A stretch of DNA of 64,000 nt from Siphonodentalium dalli (lineage: Eukaryota; Mollusca; Scaphopoda; Gadilida; Siphonodentaliidae): the NCBI GenBank assembly GCA_032622095.1, contig CP136064.1:133433129-133497128 (forward strand), read 5' to 3'. Positions 35,991 through 50,200 of this stretch are shown here, piece after piece (position 1 is the stretch's first letter; each line of letters opens with the position of its first letter). The position numbers and the translations under genes were made by a program. The notes beneath the pieces are model-generated. The model ran no database searches, was not told where the DNA came from, and saw only the letters and a list, made by a program, of their open reading frames with translations.

Positions 35991-36905
35991 TTTGCGGTTT
36001 TAGTAAACGCCTGATAAAAGTATTTCTATTGGGAATTTTTACACCAAATTTTCAGAGAATATAGAGTAAACACAGTACTATCGGAATATCGTAAAGGAGT
36101 TCTGTGCATTTGGGATTGATTAACCCTCAGACTGCCGAAGCTGTCGTCAATAAATTCGCTTTTTCGTGTTCGACGAAAATGAAACTTGTCTGTTTAAAGG
36201 TCCCATTTCGTGTCGAATGGTGAATTTGGCTGCAACAACACCCGTGATGTTTTACTTCAACTTTCAAAAGAGGAAGTTTGAACACATTTTGTATTGTTTT
36301 TTTTTGTTTGCCTAGAACAATATCCAATGATTGCGTCCATTAAAAACCTTCTTGCGCAAAAGCGCCGCTACACGATAAAGAGCGTTTTCATTTACAATCG
36401 TTTTTACTCGTTTTCAAAACTGATGTATATTGTTTTGTGAATGCTCATTGGTCACGCTATTTATTTTACGTATTTTTTTCTGTTGTATTTGAACATTTGT
36501 TACACAGGCTTCGCGATTATTAACTTCAACTGATAAGCGCCGACTGCGCAACGTATGCGCTCAACAGTTTGTCTCAAATAAATTGTTATAAAAACACAGG
36601 TTTATGGCCGCGGACATAAGCCGATTAAGTGTGATGTAATTTATCCATGAACTTGACAACTGGAGATTATATCACCATTCGACACGAAAATTGGACCTTT
36701 AAACAGACAAGTTTCATTTTCGTCGAACGCGAAAAAACGAATTTATTGACGGCAGCTTCGGCAGTCTGAGGGTTAATCAATCCCAAATGCACAGAACTCC
36801 TTTGCGATATTCCGATAGTACTGTGTTTACTCTATATTCTCTGAAAATTTGGTGTAAAATTTCCCAATAGAACGACTTTTATCAGGCGTTTACTAAAACC
36901 GCAAA
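35991..36905. mobile_element. Foldback element with about 233-bp inverted arms
   Basis: 35991-36223 and 36672-36905 are reverse complements with few mismatches, around a 448-bp loop. Within the arms lies GATTAACCCTCAGACTGCCG and its inverse. The arms end TTTGCGGTTTTAG...CTAAAACCGCAAA. The loop contains 'ataaagagcgtttt', a motif also seen several times at 21850-22690. No open frame of note. Confidence 0.8.
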
Positions 36906-36958
36906 CTTATTCCCTTCCCTATATATTCCTTATTTTCAAAAATGTCGCTTTCGGCTGA

Positions 36959-37200
36959 CTTGACGGCATGGGTGTGTGGCCCGCCCCGAATACCACATAG
37001 AAACACTCCGACCTCCACCCATCACCCCCCCCCCCAGTGGCACCACCCCGAGTGGTGAAAATTGGGTATGGACCATTTTCGAGAATGGTAAGGATTTCGA
37101 CCGATTTGACGGAATGTGTGGGTGGCCCGCCCTAAATACCACCTAAAAACACTCCGAGCCACCACGTATCACCCCCGGGTGGTGGGCCTACCTCCCAACC
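36959..37200 (+). repeat. About 145-bp tandem duplication
   Basis: Two diverged units with 'ttgacggcatgggtgtgtgg' / 'ttgacggaatgtgtgggtgg', then 'cccgcc..aataccac..aaaacactccgagcc' and a C-rich tract. Confidence 0.7.
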
Positions 37201-40200
37201 CAAAACATATAATAGCTTACTATATAGAGACTGGGACTCATATAATATATAATATTAGTCCCAGCTACATGTAGCTAGAAATGTGAACAGCAGACATCCT
37301 GAGATACAAACAATATATATTATTGATTGTTTGATTTTCCAACCAGTATTTAGTGGGGGGGAATGTGTTGTTTTTAGACCAACAGCAGTATATTCTTCTA
37401 CTTTTGGTCCAAAGTTTGGTCGGAATGGCTATCGGTTGAACAATTTAGGTTTAGAGGGTGTCAGGTTGGACATTTCATTTGGAAATGTTTGAGGTACCAT
37501 TTGGAAAGTTCAACTGGGAGGGGGGGGGTGCAAAGTAGTATTTCGAGAACACTTGACTTTGGTCTGGTTCAAGGTACGTACATTTGGAAATGTCAAGGTG
37601 GACAAACCCAAGTTTCCCAACCACCCACCAATGGGGACCATCTACATGTAGCCACCTCCCCGATTATAAGGTATAAGAACACATTGGCTACATGGATGCG
37701 ACTAGAGATCTCCATTGTGGGGGGATCTCCAACGATAACTTACTATTATTATCACAGTTAGTGGCCAAGACATAAATGCTATACGTGTAAGCATTCTCTC
37801 CAGTCAATTATTTACCAGATCGACATACTTCTAAGTTAGGAATGAAATAGACACGACAAGAGAAAAATGTAATCCTGTCCATTTTGGTCAATACATGTAG
37901 GCGATCACTACCATATATATGGTAATATAAATTTTTGCCTCGAGGCGACATATAATATTTCCGAATGCCATGCTACATGAAACTAAATATGAAATGTTCC
38001 AGATACCATAAAATCTCTTACAGGTACCGGTACTTAATCCGATCAGAGGGTCCCCATATAATCACATTCCAACAACAACATTTTTTGAAATGACGCTTCA
38101 GTTTCAGAATCTAATAATTGCCCAAAAATAATGAAAAACACCATCAACTATCGTATAAAATTGCACAAAACCTGTTATTTATCACCATTTTGTTCAACGA
38201 AATTTTACCGGTTTGTCAAATATCTGACACAAAAAGCCACTTGATTTTAGAGTTTAATATCCATCTTTGCCCGCAATTTGGTCAATGAAATTCTTCTCGT
38301 TGACTGTCTATTGGGCCACTATAATTAAAATAATAGATTTATAACATCGATATCTGATCACTCTGAGCTGTGGTGGGTGGGTTCCTCGACTCGAATCAAA
38401 TATTTTTTACCCCCGAAGTCAAGGAAATAGTAATTTGCGACCGTTAATTCGGATTGAGTACCTTTAATATCTAACAGCAACCATATCTCAACCCCACTAC
38501 AATCTGGGACTAATATATGTTATACATGTATTAGTCCCAGCTACAATCAGTGAACCTGATGAATAATTTTAACAGCATCTGAAAATGAAAGAAACATCCC
38601 GCACCTTGTCTACGATATAATGAAAGCCATAATTGTAAATCAATCAGCTCTGCGTGTACCGGTATACATGTATATGTACACATATTGGACCCACATGAAT
38701 TGCTATATTCTCCATATTAATTTAAAACGAGCGCACCACTTTAACAAACTCATTATTGAGTATTATATCAATAGCGATGTGTTTGTTAAAGTGGCAAGGT
38801 CATTTTAGATTTATACTCCTTTTAACATCAGTAGGCCTACACAATCATTCGTTGCATAACTTTCATTAAATTTTCCTAGTACTGAATATAAACAGTACTG
38901 GTACAACACTAGCAGTACTTGAACCGACCATACTGTAGGTGTCTGGCCTGTTTATTACCTTTTTAATTTGTTGATAGTTCATTCAGACAACATCCTCTAA
39001 GTTGCCTAATAATAGAGACAAACTAATAATAGTGATGGTGGGATTTTTTAGCTAAAATTAATAATAGTAACCACAGCAATTTCACTCTATGTCTCTTAGT
39101 GATCTGATCATGGGAAGTGTTCTCCAAATATAATAACAGTGTTGACACTATCATATTATTGACACTATTATTGCACATGAGAGTACCGTTACTAGTACAT
39201 GTAGATGCTAATATGAGTAAGTCATTATCAAGTCTGGCTCTTCTTGAATTCAACTATCATAGTGATATTCAACTACATGTATTATAGCTTAATTGTACTA
39301 CCATACACAATGTATACTGGTACGGTATATACGTAAACTCCAGGTTTTCTCTGTTTTTACTAAAACTTCATGGAATCATCTCACTTCGTAATGCACAACC
39401 ACATTAAAGTGTACATGTATATAACACTATAATTTTAAAAGAGAAAATGAGAAGGCATCAGATTCCAATATAAACAGAATTCTACAGCTTATTGCAGGAG
39501 ACCTGTTTATTTCATAATGGCAGAAGTACATATGTGCATGTATGCCATTTGAATGACATTTTAATAACTTCTCACCAAGATGATTTCAAAATTCTAACTA
39601 CTAGTACAAGTAAATCAGTTAAATAATCAAAAATGCCAGCACCGATATATATACTGTACTACATGTAGTAGGTACCGTACATGAGATATTGTCACCACTT
39701 CATAATAGTTGAATATATATGGTACATGTACCGGTACAATGGAATTCAAGTTGTATCAGACCTGTTGTTTGGCATAACCAATGTACCAGTAAGTGACTTT
39801 GGTGATCACTGTTAGTCATTGATTTTGATAACATAAGTTCATGATTTTTACAAAATAATTTTAATGAATCAAAACCATGTGCAGCCGCATGTGTAACATG
39901 TAACTGTCTGTGTCCATTAGTCATTATCCAAGTCTGGTTTAGTCTTGATCTAATGATCAAAGGCGGAATGTTACTAGTATGTACCGGTAACTTATTATCA
40001 TGATCCGGGAGTACTGATGAATTATAATCCATTTCACAGCATTGTCCATGTCTGCATGTATCATGACATGTTTGGTAAACATCCTCACTCGATTCACTGA
40101 CACTGGTGAGTGGTGCCATTGCCATTCTAATTCTCCATATCATGTTCTACCCTTCACAAGTTCACACACATGTAGCTACTGTACTTCTAATCAGTCTAAT

Positions 40201-41493
40201 GTACTATTCAGAATGATAGAATCTGAATGAACATTCAATGACCTTTTACGGCATCAGCGTTGACTGCATTTCAGCGTTGACTGCATTTCAGCATTGAAGG
40301 GATGAGGAGTCCAGAATAGAACTATAATCATCATATTTTGCAATAATCATTACATTCACATTGTTTGCATTCTTCCATTGCCGGCATTGGGGTCAATCAG
40401 TGCTATTCTGTATTCACTTATTCGAGTCAATCAATGTCCATGATAATAACAGCTGAATACGGCATAGTCTGACCTGCCACACTCAGTGACTCACACACAG
40501 TGTCTGTGACCAGTCCAGTGTTAGTTCAGTCATGAACGTAGTGCGCATCCTTCTACGCTGGAAGCAGCAATCTGCGAAAGCGGTCATGTTGACCAACTTC
40601 ACCAAGTCCAGTGTGCGATATTCGGATTGGTCCCGTCACTTCACATGATATTTTCTGATAATTAAGCGGTATTTCTAACATCCAACGGGTTAAAACAGTC
40701 TATATCTAATCCGTTGTGTACACGAAAGAATGAGATACACATTTTCTGCGAATAATGAACGAAACAAGCAGATATGACAGATGAAAAAACTATTTATTTT
40801 TAACACATAAAAATTCGGAAATTCCACACCGGAAGTGTGAAATAACGTACTCTAACTCTGGGAACAATTTATCCCCAATTTCATGTACAAGAATGTTTAA
40901 ACATTATCATAACATATTCGACTTGTTTTTAATTTGTTTTCGTGAAAAGGAATGATAAAAGGCACAATAAACATATCTAGAACGACAACTAAATCCAAAT
41001 TAGCCATTTCCCCGTCATATTTCGGTCAGGCAAGCGAGGTACAAAAATGTATGAATCTGAGTACGAAAGTCGGAGTGTTCCTCTATCGTATTGCAATAAT
41101 CGCCAACCTATTATAATATAAAAAGCTATGCAGGGGGATAACTCGGAAAAAAAAATATTGTTGCGGAAAAAGTCTCATTGTGAGACTTTAAAAAAAAAAT
41201 TAATAGTAAACAGAATATTTTTTGTTGGAGCTGAAATCAGCACAACAGCAAGATTATGGTACTTAACGTACTGCTTATTGTTATTTTGATACTTGTCTGC
41301 TGGCTTACATCAGCTACAGGGAAGGGAAACGCTTTAGATAAAAGCACTGGGAAGTCAAAAATAATTTTTATTTTTGTTATTATTGAAAATACAGGGTCAA
41401 CATGGGAATACATATACCATTATGCATACAATATTAAAACAACTCTACTTACATATAGTTGGTCTAACTTGCTGATATCAAAAAGTAACAATT

Positions 41494-42723
41494 ATGGCTA
41501 ATCTAAAAATAGGTTCTCTGAACTGTCGCGGGCTTGCCTCAGATAAAATAAAACACCGAGATCTCTTTCAAAGATGTCGTGAACAATTTGACATTTCTAT
41601 GCTTATTGATTCACATTCATCAAAAAAAGATGAAAAAATATGGAGAGCAGAGTGGGGATACCAAGCATTTTTCAGCTCATTTACTAGTTCAAGTCGAGAT
41701 ATAGCTATTTTATTCAGAAATACTATTGATTTTACAGTCCATAAGACTATATCAGATCCAGTTGGAAATTTCCTAATTATGGATGTCACTATCCAAAACC
41801 AAAGATTAACTTTATGTGCAGTCTATGGACCAAACGAAGACAACCCACAATTCTTCAATGAGCTGTTTAAAAAAATAGAACTGTTGGAAAACTCAACCAT
41901 TGTTATAGGTGGTGACTGGAATGTACCTCAGGAATATGATCAGGACACAATTAAATATAAACAAAAAAATAATACAAAATCAAATGAAAAAATTCAGCAA
42001 GCTAAAGAATTCCTAGACTTGCATGATGTTTGGAGATTAGATAATCCTGACAAAAAGAGATTCACTTGGAAGGGACCTGATAACAAAATGGCCAGATTAG
42101 ACTATTTTCTGATATCTGCGGACCTTCAGCCATTTATTATAAGTTCGGAAATACTCAACAGATATAAATCCGATCATAACCCTATATGTATAAATTTTCA
42201 ATTTGTTAATCATCCAAGAGGAAGAGGTTTTTGGAAATTTAACAATAGTCTATTAAGGGAACAAGAATATTCAAATATAGTAAAAAGAACAATTAGTGAA
42301 ACAATTAACCAATATTTGGAAAATAATTAAGCCACTAAAATAAATGACCAACTTTTCTGGGAAACATTAAAAATCATGATTAGAGGTGAAACGATAGCCT
42401 ATTCTTCAAAACGAAAAAAACAGAGTGATAAAAGAGAAAAAGAAATAGAAAAAAGACTTTCGGAACTTAATATAAAACTTGACAATGAAGAATGCTTGGA
42501 TAATTTAGAAATGGATAATTTACAAAATGAATTGGAGTTAATAAGAAAAAAGAAAATACAAGGAATAATACTAAGAACCAAAGTCAAATGGAAAGTAGAG
42601 GGTGAAAAAGCCACAAAATATTTCTGCAATTTAGAGAAGAGACACTATACGGAAAAACTTATCCCAAAAATTGCAAGGGCCGATGGTTCTGAAATTCTGA
42701 TAGAACAAGAACATTTCTATAAC
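41494..42723 (+). pseudogene. L1-like ORF2, piece 1: APE endonuclease, one in-frame stop
   Basis: Starts MANLKIGSLNCRGLASDKIK and carries the endonuclease motifs in order: NCRG, a GGDWN box, and the catalytic SDHNPI near residue 230. An in-frame TAA at 42328 interrupts it. The same frame then continues (ATKINDQLFWETLKI...) into a Lys-rich linker with KVKWKVEGEKATKYFCNLEK, standard for L1-type ORF2 between endonuclease and RT. It is cut after ...EHFYN at 42723 by the element at 42724-46201. Continuity with 46202 (CTTTATAAATCT, L-Y-K-S) is what places the insertion boundary. Confidence 0.88.
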
Positions 42724-45700
42724 GAGAGGCCGATCACGATCGGCAGATGTTTAACCCATACCTTGGCGATACCGATTAGCTATAACTGATAATTGGTCAA
42801 AGATATGATCACAGTGATACACATATCAGTACCTAACTTAAAATCAAAAGCTCAAATTATTTGTCTTAAGAAGAGGTTAAGGTAATTGGGGTGGGGAGGA
42901 GTCGTTTTAAATCTCATAACTCTGTCCCTATTCAACCAATGACCTCTCATTGTGAGATCCAATTGTTTAGCCATTAATCAATTTGACAGATAGGACAAAC
43001 AATTATCCAGCCAGCAGGTTCATCTTTACCTTCATACAACCACCCCCTAGAGCTATGTAACATATGTCACCACTCAATTAATAACAGATTTCACTTGGAA
43101 TGACATCTATTAAAGGTATTCGCATGTGCTCTGGATATTGGATGTTCACATGGCAATTTATTGATATCATTATATTACATGCAACTATTTTTTTTTTTTA
43201 ACTCAATAATTTTTTTTATTATTATAAAAGTTTTTAAATATTTTTTATGTTAAATCGAGCGAGGAAATTCAATCTAAACAAATATGAAAAATCAAAATTT
43301 TAAATTTAAAAAAAAGAAAGAAGGGTCATAACTGCTTTAAGATAAATCGGATCGAACTCATATTCACTCGAACTGTATTTTGGGATGAGAAACCTATACA
43401 CAAAATTTGGTTCCGATCAAATAGAAAATTTTAGAGATATCACATTATGCCTAAAGTGTCTAAGAACTGACAGACAGACAGATAGAGACGGACGGACAGA
43501 CGAGTGGTCAATCTGGACATTGACACTATGTGTACCATACTATGGTATAGGTACACATAAACAGTTTTATCTCATGCAGAGTACAGGAAAAATACATCAA
43601 ACTGGTGTGCCCCTTTAATATTTCAATTCACATTTGTAAACAATTGAAATCAATGTCGAAAAAGCTTTTGATTAATATATAGATAAAACAAACTAGACCT
43701 ACAGTTCTAAGAGTGTTATGAACAATTATTTTGTTCCCATAGACTGATACAGAGCTCTCGTTTTTTAAAGTTTGAAAACCAAAGTTGTCTTCCCATGCAA
43801 CCAACAAAATTCCAATGGTAATGCTTTTAAACAATGAAACCAGATTATGCCTTTAAGGTGAAATTTAAATAACCATGAATATAAAATATAAACATTCCAC
43901 CTATGATATGGCCAGAGATACTTATAGAGTATAAAGTATATCTGATATAGCCAACACAACTCCTAGCAGTTAATTAACTCAATACCAGTACAAGAGAGAG
44001 AGAACTTCATGGCATTGTAACTGGATAGTATCTCTTGTCTCCATAGCATTGTGAAACTGATTTATTAGATATTATCTAGACAGTGCCACCTGTGTATCTT
44101 TGATATATTTTAGCAATGAATAAAATAATCAAAGGGCCATAACTCCAGTAAATAGTACCGGATCAAACCCATATTCGAACTCGATCTGTATTTTGAGTTG
44201 AGAAACTCACATACAAAATTTGGTTCCTATCAGTTGAAAACTTGTTGAATTATCGAAGCATTCATGAATTCTATGTCAAAGGGCCATAACTCCATTAAAA
44301 AATATCGAATCAAACCCATATTCGAACTCGATATGTATTTTGAGTTGAGCAACTCACATACCAAATTTGGTTATGGTCAGATAATTTCTTTTTGAGTTAT
44401 GGCAGCATGCATAAATTCTAAGTTGAAACATAGCAGCTCTATTACAATTACCAACAGGACATTCATTGCCATTTTATATTGGTCTATATATTTATAAAAT
44501 AGAAACTCATAAAAATTATGCAATCTTCATCATAAATTTTTTTTTGGAACATGAACATATTTGGGCATACCTCCCGCAAAAATCTCACGGATTGACATTT
44601 TCAAAACTTAACAGGTCTGGTATAGACCTTGATATTAAATATGATTGATAATGGTTGGATATAAAATATTTTAACACAGAATTATCAGATAACTAAAGGA
44701 GAGATATGAGAAGGGTCAAATTGAAAATATTAGAGTCATAACATTGGATTGCGTACAGTATACATGTACCTATGGTTAATTTTATTCTAAGCTGATCATT
44801 GGAAAGATACAATGTCTGTAACAGCAGAAATATTCAAGAATACCAGAACCATTATTATTATCCTGCAGCCCAAATGCAATAGAGGGAATTTCAAACCAAG
44901 ATATTTCCTCAAATGATGAATATTCAATTGGTGGCTTATAGAAATTCTTAGTGAACCTGGCCCAAGGCGAAAGAGATAATTTAAAATCTGCCTATCAGAT
45001 ATCATGTGTCTATGGAATAGGTTAATTTTAATCATGAAATACATGCAAGTGAAAAGTGGATCACAATCAACCTGGACATAGAATAGGAGAATGAACATAT
45101 AATGTGTGGAGAGGGTTAATCATTTCCAATGACATCATATGATGGAACTAATGTGTGGATTAATTTTTTTCTCAAGATAAGACAACAGTGTCTCTGTAAA
45201 CAACAATTCTCTAAACAGCCATGCTCCAGAACATCCTTCAGATGGACAATGGACTATTTGTATTAATGCTACGAACATGTTTCAACAGGTTGGGTTAAAT
45301 TACTATTGCACACAAACTGGAGTAAATTATCATCAATCACTGTCAGCCTCTGGGAGCAGCAGTGGTTTGGCAAAGAGTATCCAGTGTCATTTTCTGATTC
45401 CAATAATGCAGAAGATTACTGTGTAAAGTTGTTTGTCTTAAATTCTCACAGGGCATATACAATAGGTAGTAAATTACTTGAATTATAAAGGGCCATAACT
45501 CTGTTAAAATATACCGGATCAAACTCAAATTCGAACCTGATCTGTATTTCGGGGTGAGGACCACATGTACCAATTTTGGTGTAGATCAGATGAAAAATGT
45601 TTTGAGTCATAGCAGCTTGCATGAGTACTAAGTAAACATAAGAGTGAAAAGGGTTAACAAAACGATACCAAAATCGATACAGATAAAGAACGTGCTAACA

Positions 45701-46201
45701 AAGACCTAGGTAAGAAATATGAGGCAGATCATAAGCAAATTGTTTGACTTAGATGCATCAGATAGAATTTGTGAGTGGGGTTAATTATTTTCTAAATCGA
45801 TCAACTGATCGATACCAAAAACTATACAGGTGAGGGGTGTGTCATCATAAACCTACATTTTAAATATGAACACAATCGGACAAAAAACACTTGGGTTATT
45901 GCATCGGATAGCACATGCCCATGTGTGGATGCAAAGTGTTAATAATTTCTAAACCGATCAACCGATCGATACCAAAAACTATACAGGTGAGGGGTGTGTC
46001 ATTGTAAACATGCACATAAAATTTGAACATGATCCGATAAAAGATACTCCAGTAATCGAATCGGATAGCAAATGTCTACGGACAGACGGACGGACGGACA
46101 GACGGACAGACGGACAGACGGACAGACGGACGGACGAACGACGGATGGTTGATCCGGACGTCAGCATTATGTGTACCATACATGGTATGGGTACACATAA
46201 A
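42724..46201 (-). mobile_element. Tandem-monomer repeat, family 5 (minus orientation), inserted in L1 ORF2
   Basis: Read on the minus strand, it starts with head ATGTGTACCCATACC-atg-TATGGTACACAT (46168-46198). A TCCGTCCGTCTG tract (46076-46138) follows, then monomers of about 120-190 bp ('aaagggccataactcc' on the plus strand, 'aactcacataccaaatttgg'). It ends with an inverted head (plus strand ATGTTTAACCCATACC, 42747-42762) and the hairpin GCCGATC-AC-GATCGGC (42729-42744). A second internal head with its own microsatellite lies at 43471-43560, suggesting two elements or a duplicated head. Removal restores the LINE frame. There is at most a 3-base (AAC) overlap, so no real target duplication. 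Confidence 0.75.
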
Positions 46202-47068
46202 AACCTTTATAAATCTAACTTGAAAGATATAAATAAAGAAACAGAGTCTGAATTTTGTGACAAAAATAACCCGTTCTTAAATTTCCTAGAAAAACATGAG
46301 TCAGAATCAATGGAAGGAATATTATCAGAGTTTGAATGTGCTACAGCCCTCAAAGCGATGAAAAATGACCGTTCGCCAGGCAATGATGGATTTACTGTTA
46401 ATTTTTATAAATATTTTTGGAAAGACTTGGGGCAATATTTGATAAATTCTTTAAATTACAGTCAATTATCACAAGAAATGTCAACCACACAAAGATGTGG
46501 AATAATTACTTGCATTCCAAAACCTAATAAAAATAAACTCCTTTTGAAAAATTGGAGACCAATTACACTTTTAAATGTAGATGCTAAAATAACATCAAAA
46601 GTTATCGCTAACCGCATAAAAAAGTACCTACCAGAACTTATATCTAGTTCACAACTTGAATTTATGTCAGGGCGCTATATTTGAGAGTCAACTAGACTCA
46701 TCTTTGACTTGATAGAGAAGTGTGAACAAAATCAGATTCCGGGCATACTTGCAACTCTTGACTTCGAAAAGGCATTTGACTCGTTGGAATGGAGTTTTAT
46801 TCAGAAAAGCTTAATTTTCTTAGGATTTGGCCCTTTATTGAGAAACTGGGTAAAAACTTTCTACTACAATATATATAGTTATGTCATTAACAATGGGAAT
46901 ATAACAAATAAAATCGACATTAATAGAGGAGTAAGACAAGGCGACCCACTATCACCTTACCTCTTTATCCTATGCGCGGAAATACTTAGTGCCAATATTA
47001 AATTTAACCCAGAGATAAAAGGTATACAAATAAAAGGATCAGAATACATTGTAACCCAATATGCAGAT
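46202..47068 (+). pseudogene. L1-like ORF2, piece 2: reverse transcriptase N-terminal part
   Basis: The frame resumes NLYKSNLKDINKET... and holds the RT entry motifs: ATALKAMKNDRSPGNDGF, IPKPNK, NWRPITLLN, then after an in-frame TGA (46682, where L1s usually have a Gly codon) TLDFEKAFDSLEW, RQGDPLSPYLFILCAE. It stops at ...TQYAD (47068), within the Y-A-D-D catalytic box, where LINE B is inserted. Confidence 0.9.
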
Positions 47069-47264
47069 TATTATTATTATTATTATTTATTTCATACCTC
47101 CATTTGTTTGGAGAAGAATATGGACATGCATGAACATATATACAGTTAATGTGTAAAGTTTATGATATCACCAAGCATGGACGCTGCCAGTCTCTAAAAT
47201 AAAGCGTTTCACTTTCATCGTCCATATGCGCGGGACATGGTATCACAGTCAATTGGTTGAACAT

Positions 47265-50200
47265 TTAGTAAGAAAAACCGCGAATAATCTGGCACATTAT
47301 AAGGATATATACAGCAGAATCTAGAATAATTTGTTCCATAAACAGAGTTACGGCATCAGGAGGGTTGATTATTTCGCTCCCTAGGAGGAAGGCGCAGAGA
47401 GACAATTCGTCACGAGATTCCATGTACCTAAATGTAGTTATGCCAAACTTGTTGAGTATATGTTCCCAGAATAAGTTCCTCAGCGATAGTATCGAGGCAG
47501 CACAACAATAGCTGATGACGTGTAGTAACTCGTTGTTGTATCTCGAACCACAGGCTTTACAAATGATTCCGTTGTCATAGGACGTTTTGTTCATCAATAA
47601 TGCCAAGTTTCTCAGGTGAGCAGAACGGCGAGGATACTTTCGGAGTAGTTTCCAAATGTTCCAACATGAAAGCGGGTCACTTGTTACAAAGCGGAACGTG
47701 TCGTATTTTGGATGGCTCCTAATCGAACTAGACCACTGTGTAGAATAGTATCCTCTTACGGCACATTTAACTAAGGATTTCCACGCTGATTTACTTGGGA
47801 ATTCACCAGATTGCATGTATGTCTCCAAAAAGTCATACATATTATATTCTTTGAGCAACTGAATTATGTCAGCGGTAAACCCAGACGTTGATCGGTCGAA
47901 CAAAACGATTTGGAACATTTTTTGCAGAAATAGTATGAGCGGAACCTGGTGACCTTCTGGGAGATGAATTACATCCGCGAGGAAGAGCAGTTTCCGCACA
48001 TGTATCTCCTTTTCGATTGGCATTATGCCTAACAAACCAAGAGCTATATCCGTTGGAGTGCGCGCTGGCAGTGACTGTACATGTTTCACGCAAACACGGA
48101 AGGATTTCTCAATGGAGTAGGTCAATGTGTTGTTGGGTGTTGGAAGTAACTCACTTCCGAAGAGTGCTTTCGGCAAAACAATGGCTTTTATCAGAGTCAA
48201 CATCGTTTGAGGCGTGCATGACTTCGTGGCTTTCCTACCTGCGACAGAAAAATATGTTTTCCTGATTTTTTCAGAGAGCACCGTACATCTATTTGTTTCA
48301 TTTTTGAACTTGGATTGCTTCAGACCCAAATGAACACATCCGTCCAACTCTTGAACCACCTGATCACCGAGATACCAAGACCTTTCATGGCGTTGGCTTT
48401 GACGTGTCGTCTCATTGAAGACAACAACTGCACTCTTTGTGGGAGAGAAGTTGAACTTCCAAGTTTTGCTGTAGTTGTGGCAAATATCCATCAGGCTATC
48501 TAAACCGGCTTTCGACGTTGAAATCAAGGCAATGTCGTCAGCGGCAGTTGGCGAGGAGCATGACACGTTTCCGATTGACAAACCATGTCTCGATGATTGC
48601 AATGAATTTAAAAGATCATTAATATATACAAGATAAAAAAACGGAGATGTGACGGCTCCTTGTCTGGTTCCTTGTGATATTTCGAAGGCGCTTGTCAACG
48701 CACCATTGAACATAACCTGGCTACTACAATCCTCGTGCATGTTAGCCACGATCCGTAGAATTTTCCCCTTGAATCCTAGATCACACAGTTTAACAAGGAG
48801 TCCGTCGTGCCACACGCGATCAAACGCTTTCTGGCTGTCCAAAAAGCACACATAAGCTCTAGAATCAAGGTCCCGTGTGTATGCTATTGATTCCTGTAGG
48901 ACAAACGACGACATGAGGCAGCTTACACCCTTTTGGAATCCATGTTGAAGTGCGTTTGGGAATGAAAAGAATTGACCGTACGCGAGGAAGCGTTTCAGCA
49001 GAATATGTTCGAACACCTTATATATAGTCGGAAGTAGAGTGATTGCGCGATAGCTGTCCGGAAGATTCCTTGGTTTGGGTTCACCTTTGAACAGGGGTAT
49101 TATTATGCCTGTTTTTAGAGCTGGAGGAATCCATTCGAGCGTCAATATACCGTTGAATAAATTGCATAGGAATTCTTTCAGGCGTTCGCTACCAAATAAT
49201 AGGTGTTCATTGCATATATTGTCAATCCCGCTTGATTTCCCACGTTTGAGAGTTCGTATAACAGTCGTCAACTCTGTGGTGTTAATCGGATCACAGAACA
49301 TTTTCGAGTTGAAGTCTTCATGAAGATTATCGAATAGTGTCGATAATCGCATGCGTACGGATTTCTCAAAATCTGGATCAGAATGAGGCTCTGGAGTATA
49401 TAGCCTCTTAAAATATGAACGCCAAGCAGATAAAACTTGTGCTGGTTCACGTAGTGTGTTGTCATCAAAATTCATAGCACATCCTAGTCCGTTTGCGTGC
49501 GATGTCTGGTTGTTTGTGTTCACAGTTTTCCAGAAACGCTTAATGTTATCAGTAGCAAAACGCTCGAGGTTTTCACATAGTTTGTCGTCTTCAGATCGGG
49601 ATGCTGAGCGCATGCGCCGTCTGAATTGTCGCTTTGCGTTTTTGTAATCAACGTAAGAACTCACGTCCCACGCGTGTGGTCTACCGTTCACAATCCATGC
49701 TCTGCGTTTAATTTTTAGGTCGTCATGCAGAAGCTTCAAATCGGCAGTCCAATAAGACTTTGATGACTTGTGGTGTGACTTTGGGCTGGTACATTCGTAA
49801 GATGCACATAGAATTGCAGTGATTATATCAGAGTACAAAATGTTGAGATCAGGTTTCGTAGCAATGGCAGTGGGGTAATCACTGCTCAAGAATTTATTCA
49901 GTGCGTGCTGATACGTCGGTATGTCCATTTTCTCCCAGTTAAAGGCGACTTTTGTGTGAGGTAGAGGTACGTCCACTGGAACATCAGGAATCCGTATGCA
50001 GCATGTCACGGGCAAATGGTTTGAAGTATTCAGTTCGTTGTCGTCAAGTACTGCAGAGTTAATCACCAGATCTTCCAATGCACGAGGGAGAATTATGTGA
50101 TCGATGCGCGAGGGTGCAGCTACAGTAGAAAATGGATAGAACGTGTGAACAGGACCCTCACAAGTTGTTGTACATGTAACAGAGAATGACAGGATGCGTT

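Larger units (their letters stand above)
34504..41250. other. Uncharacterised nested block between L1 ORF1 and ORF2
   Basis: In L1-type elements ORF1 and ORF2 lie close together, so most of this 6.7 kb is probably inserted DNA, but I could not find its ends. It includes a foldback element (35991-36905), a 145-bp tandem duplication (about 36959-37200), ATATAT and CCGGTAC-rich tracts, and many TACATGTA motifs. No frame looks coding; a 147-codon frame on the minus strand at 39700-40143 shows no domain. Confidence 0.5.

Noticed and set aside
39700-40143. 147-codon minus-strand frame as a gene
   Set aside because: No domain, no splice context, surrounded by AT-rich repeat-like DNA.
42724-46201. 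Canonical Helitron with a CTRR end
   Set aside because: The terminal hairpin is present, but the bases after it (minus strand CTCTCGTTATAG) contain no clear CTRR terminus.
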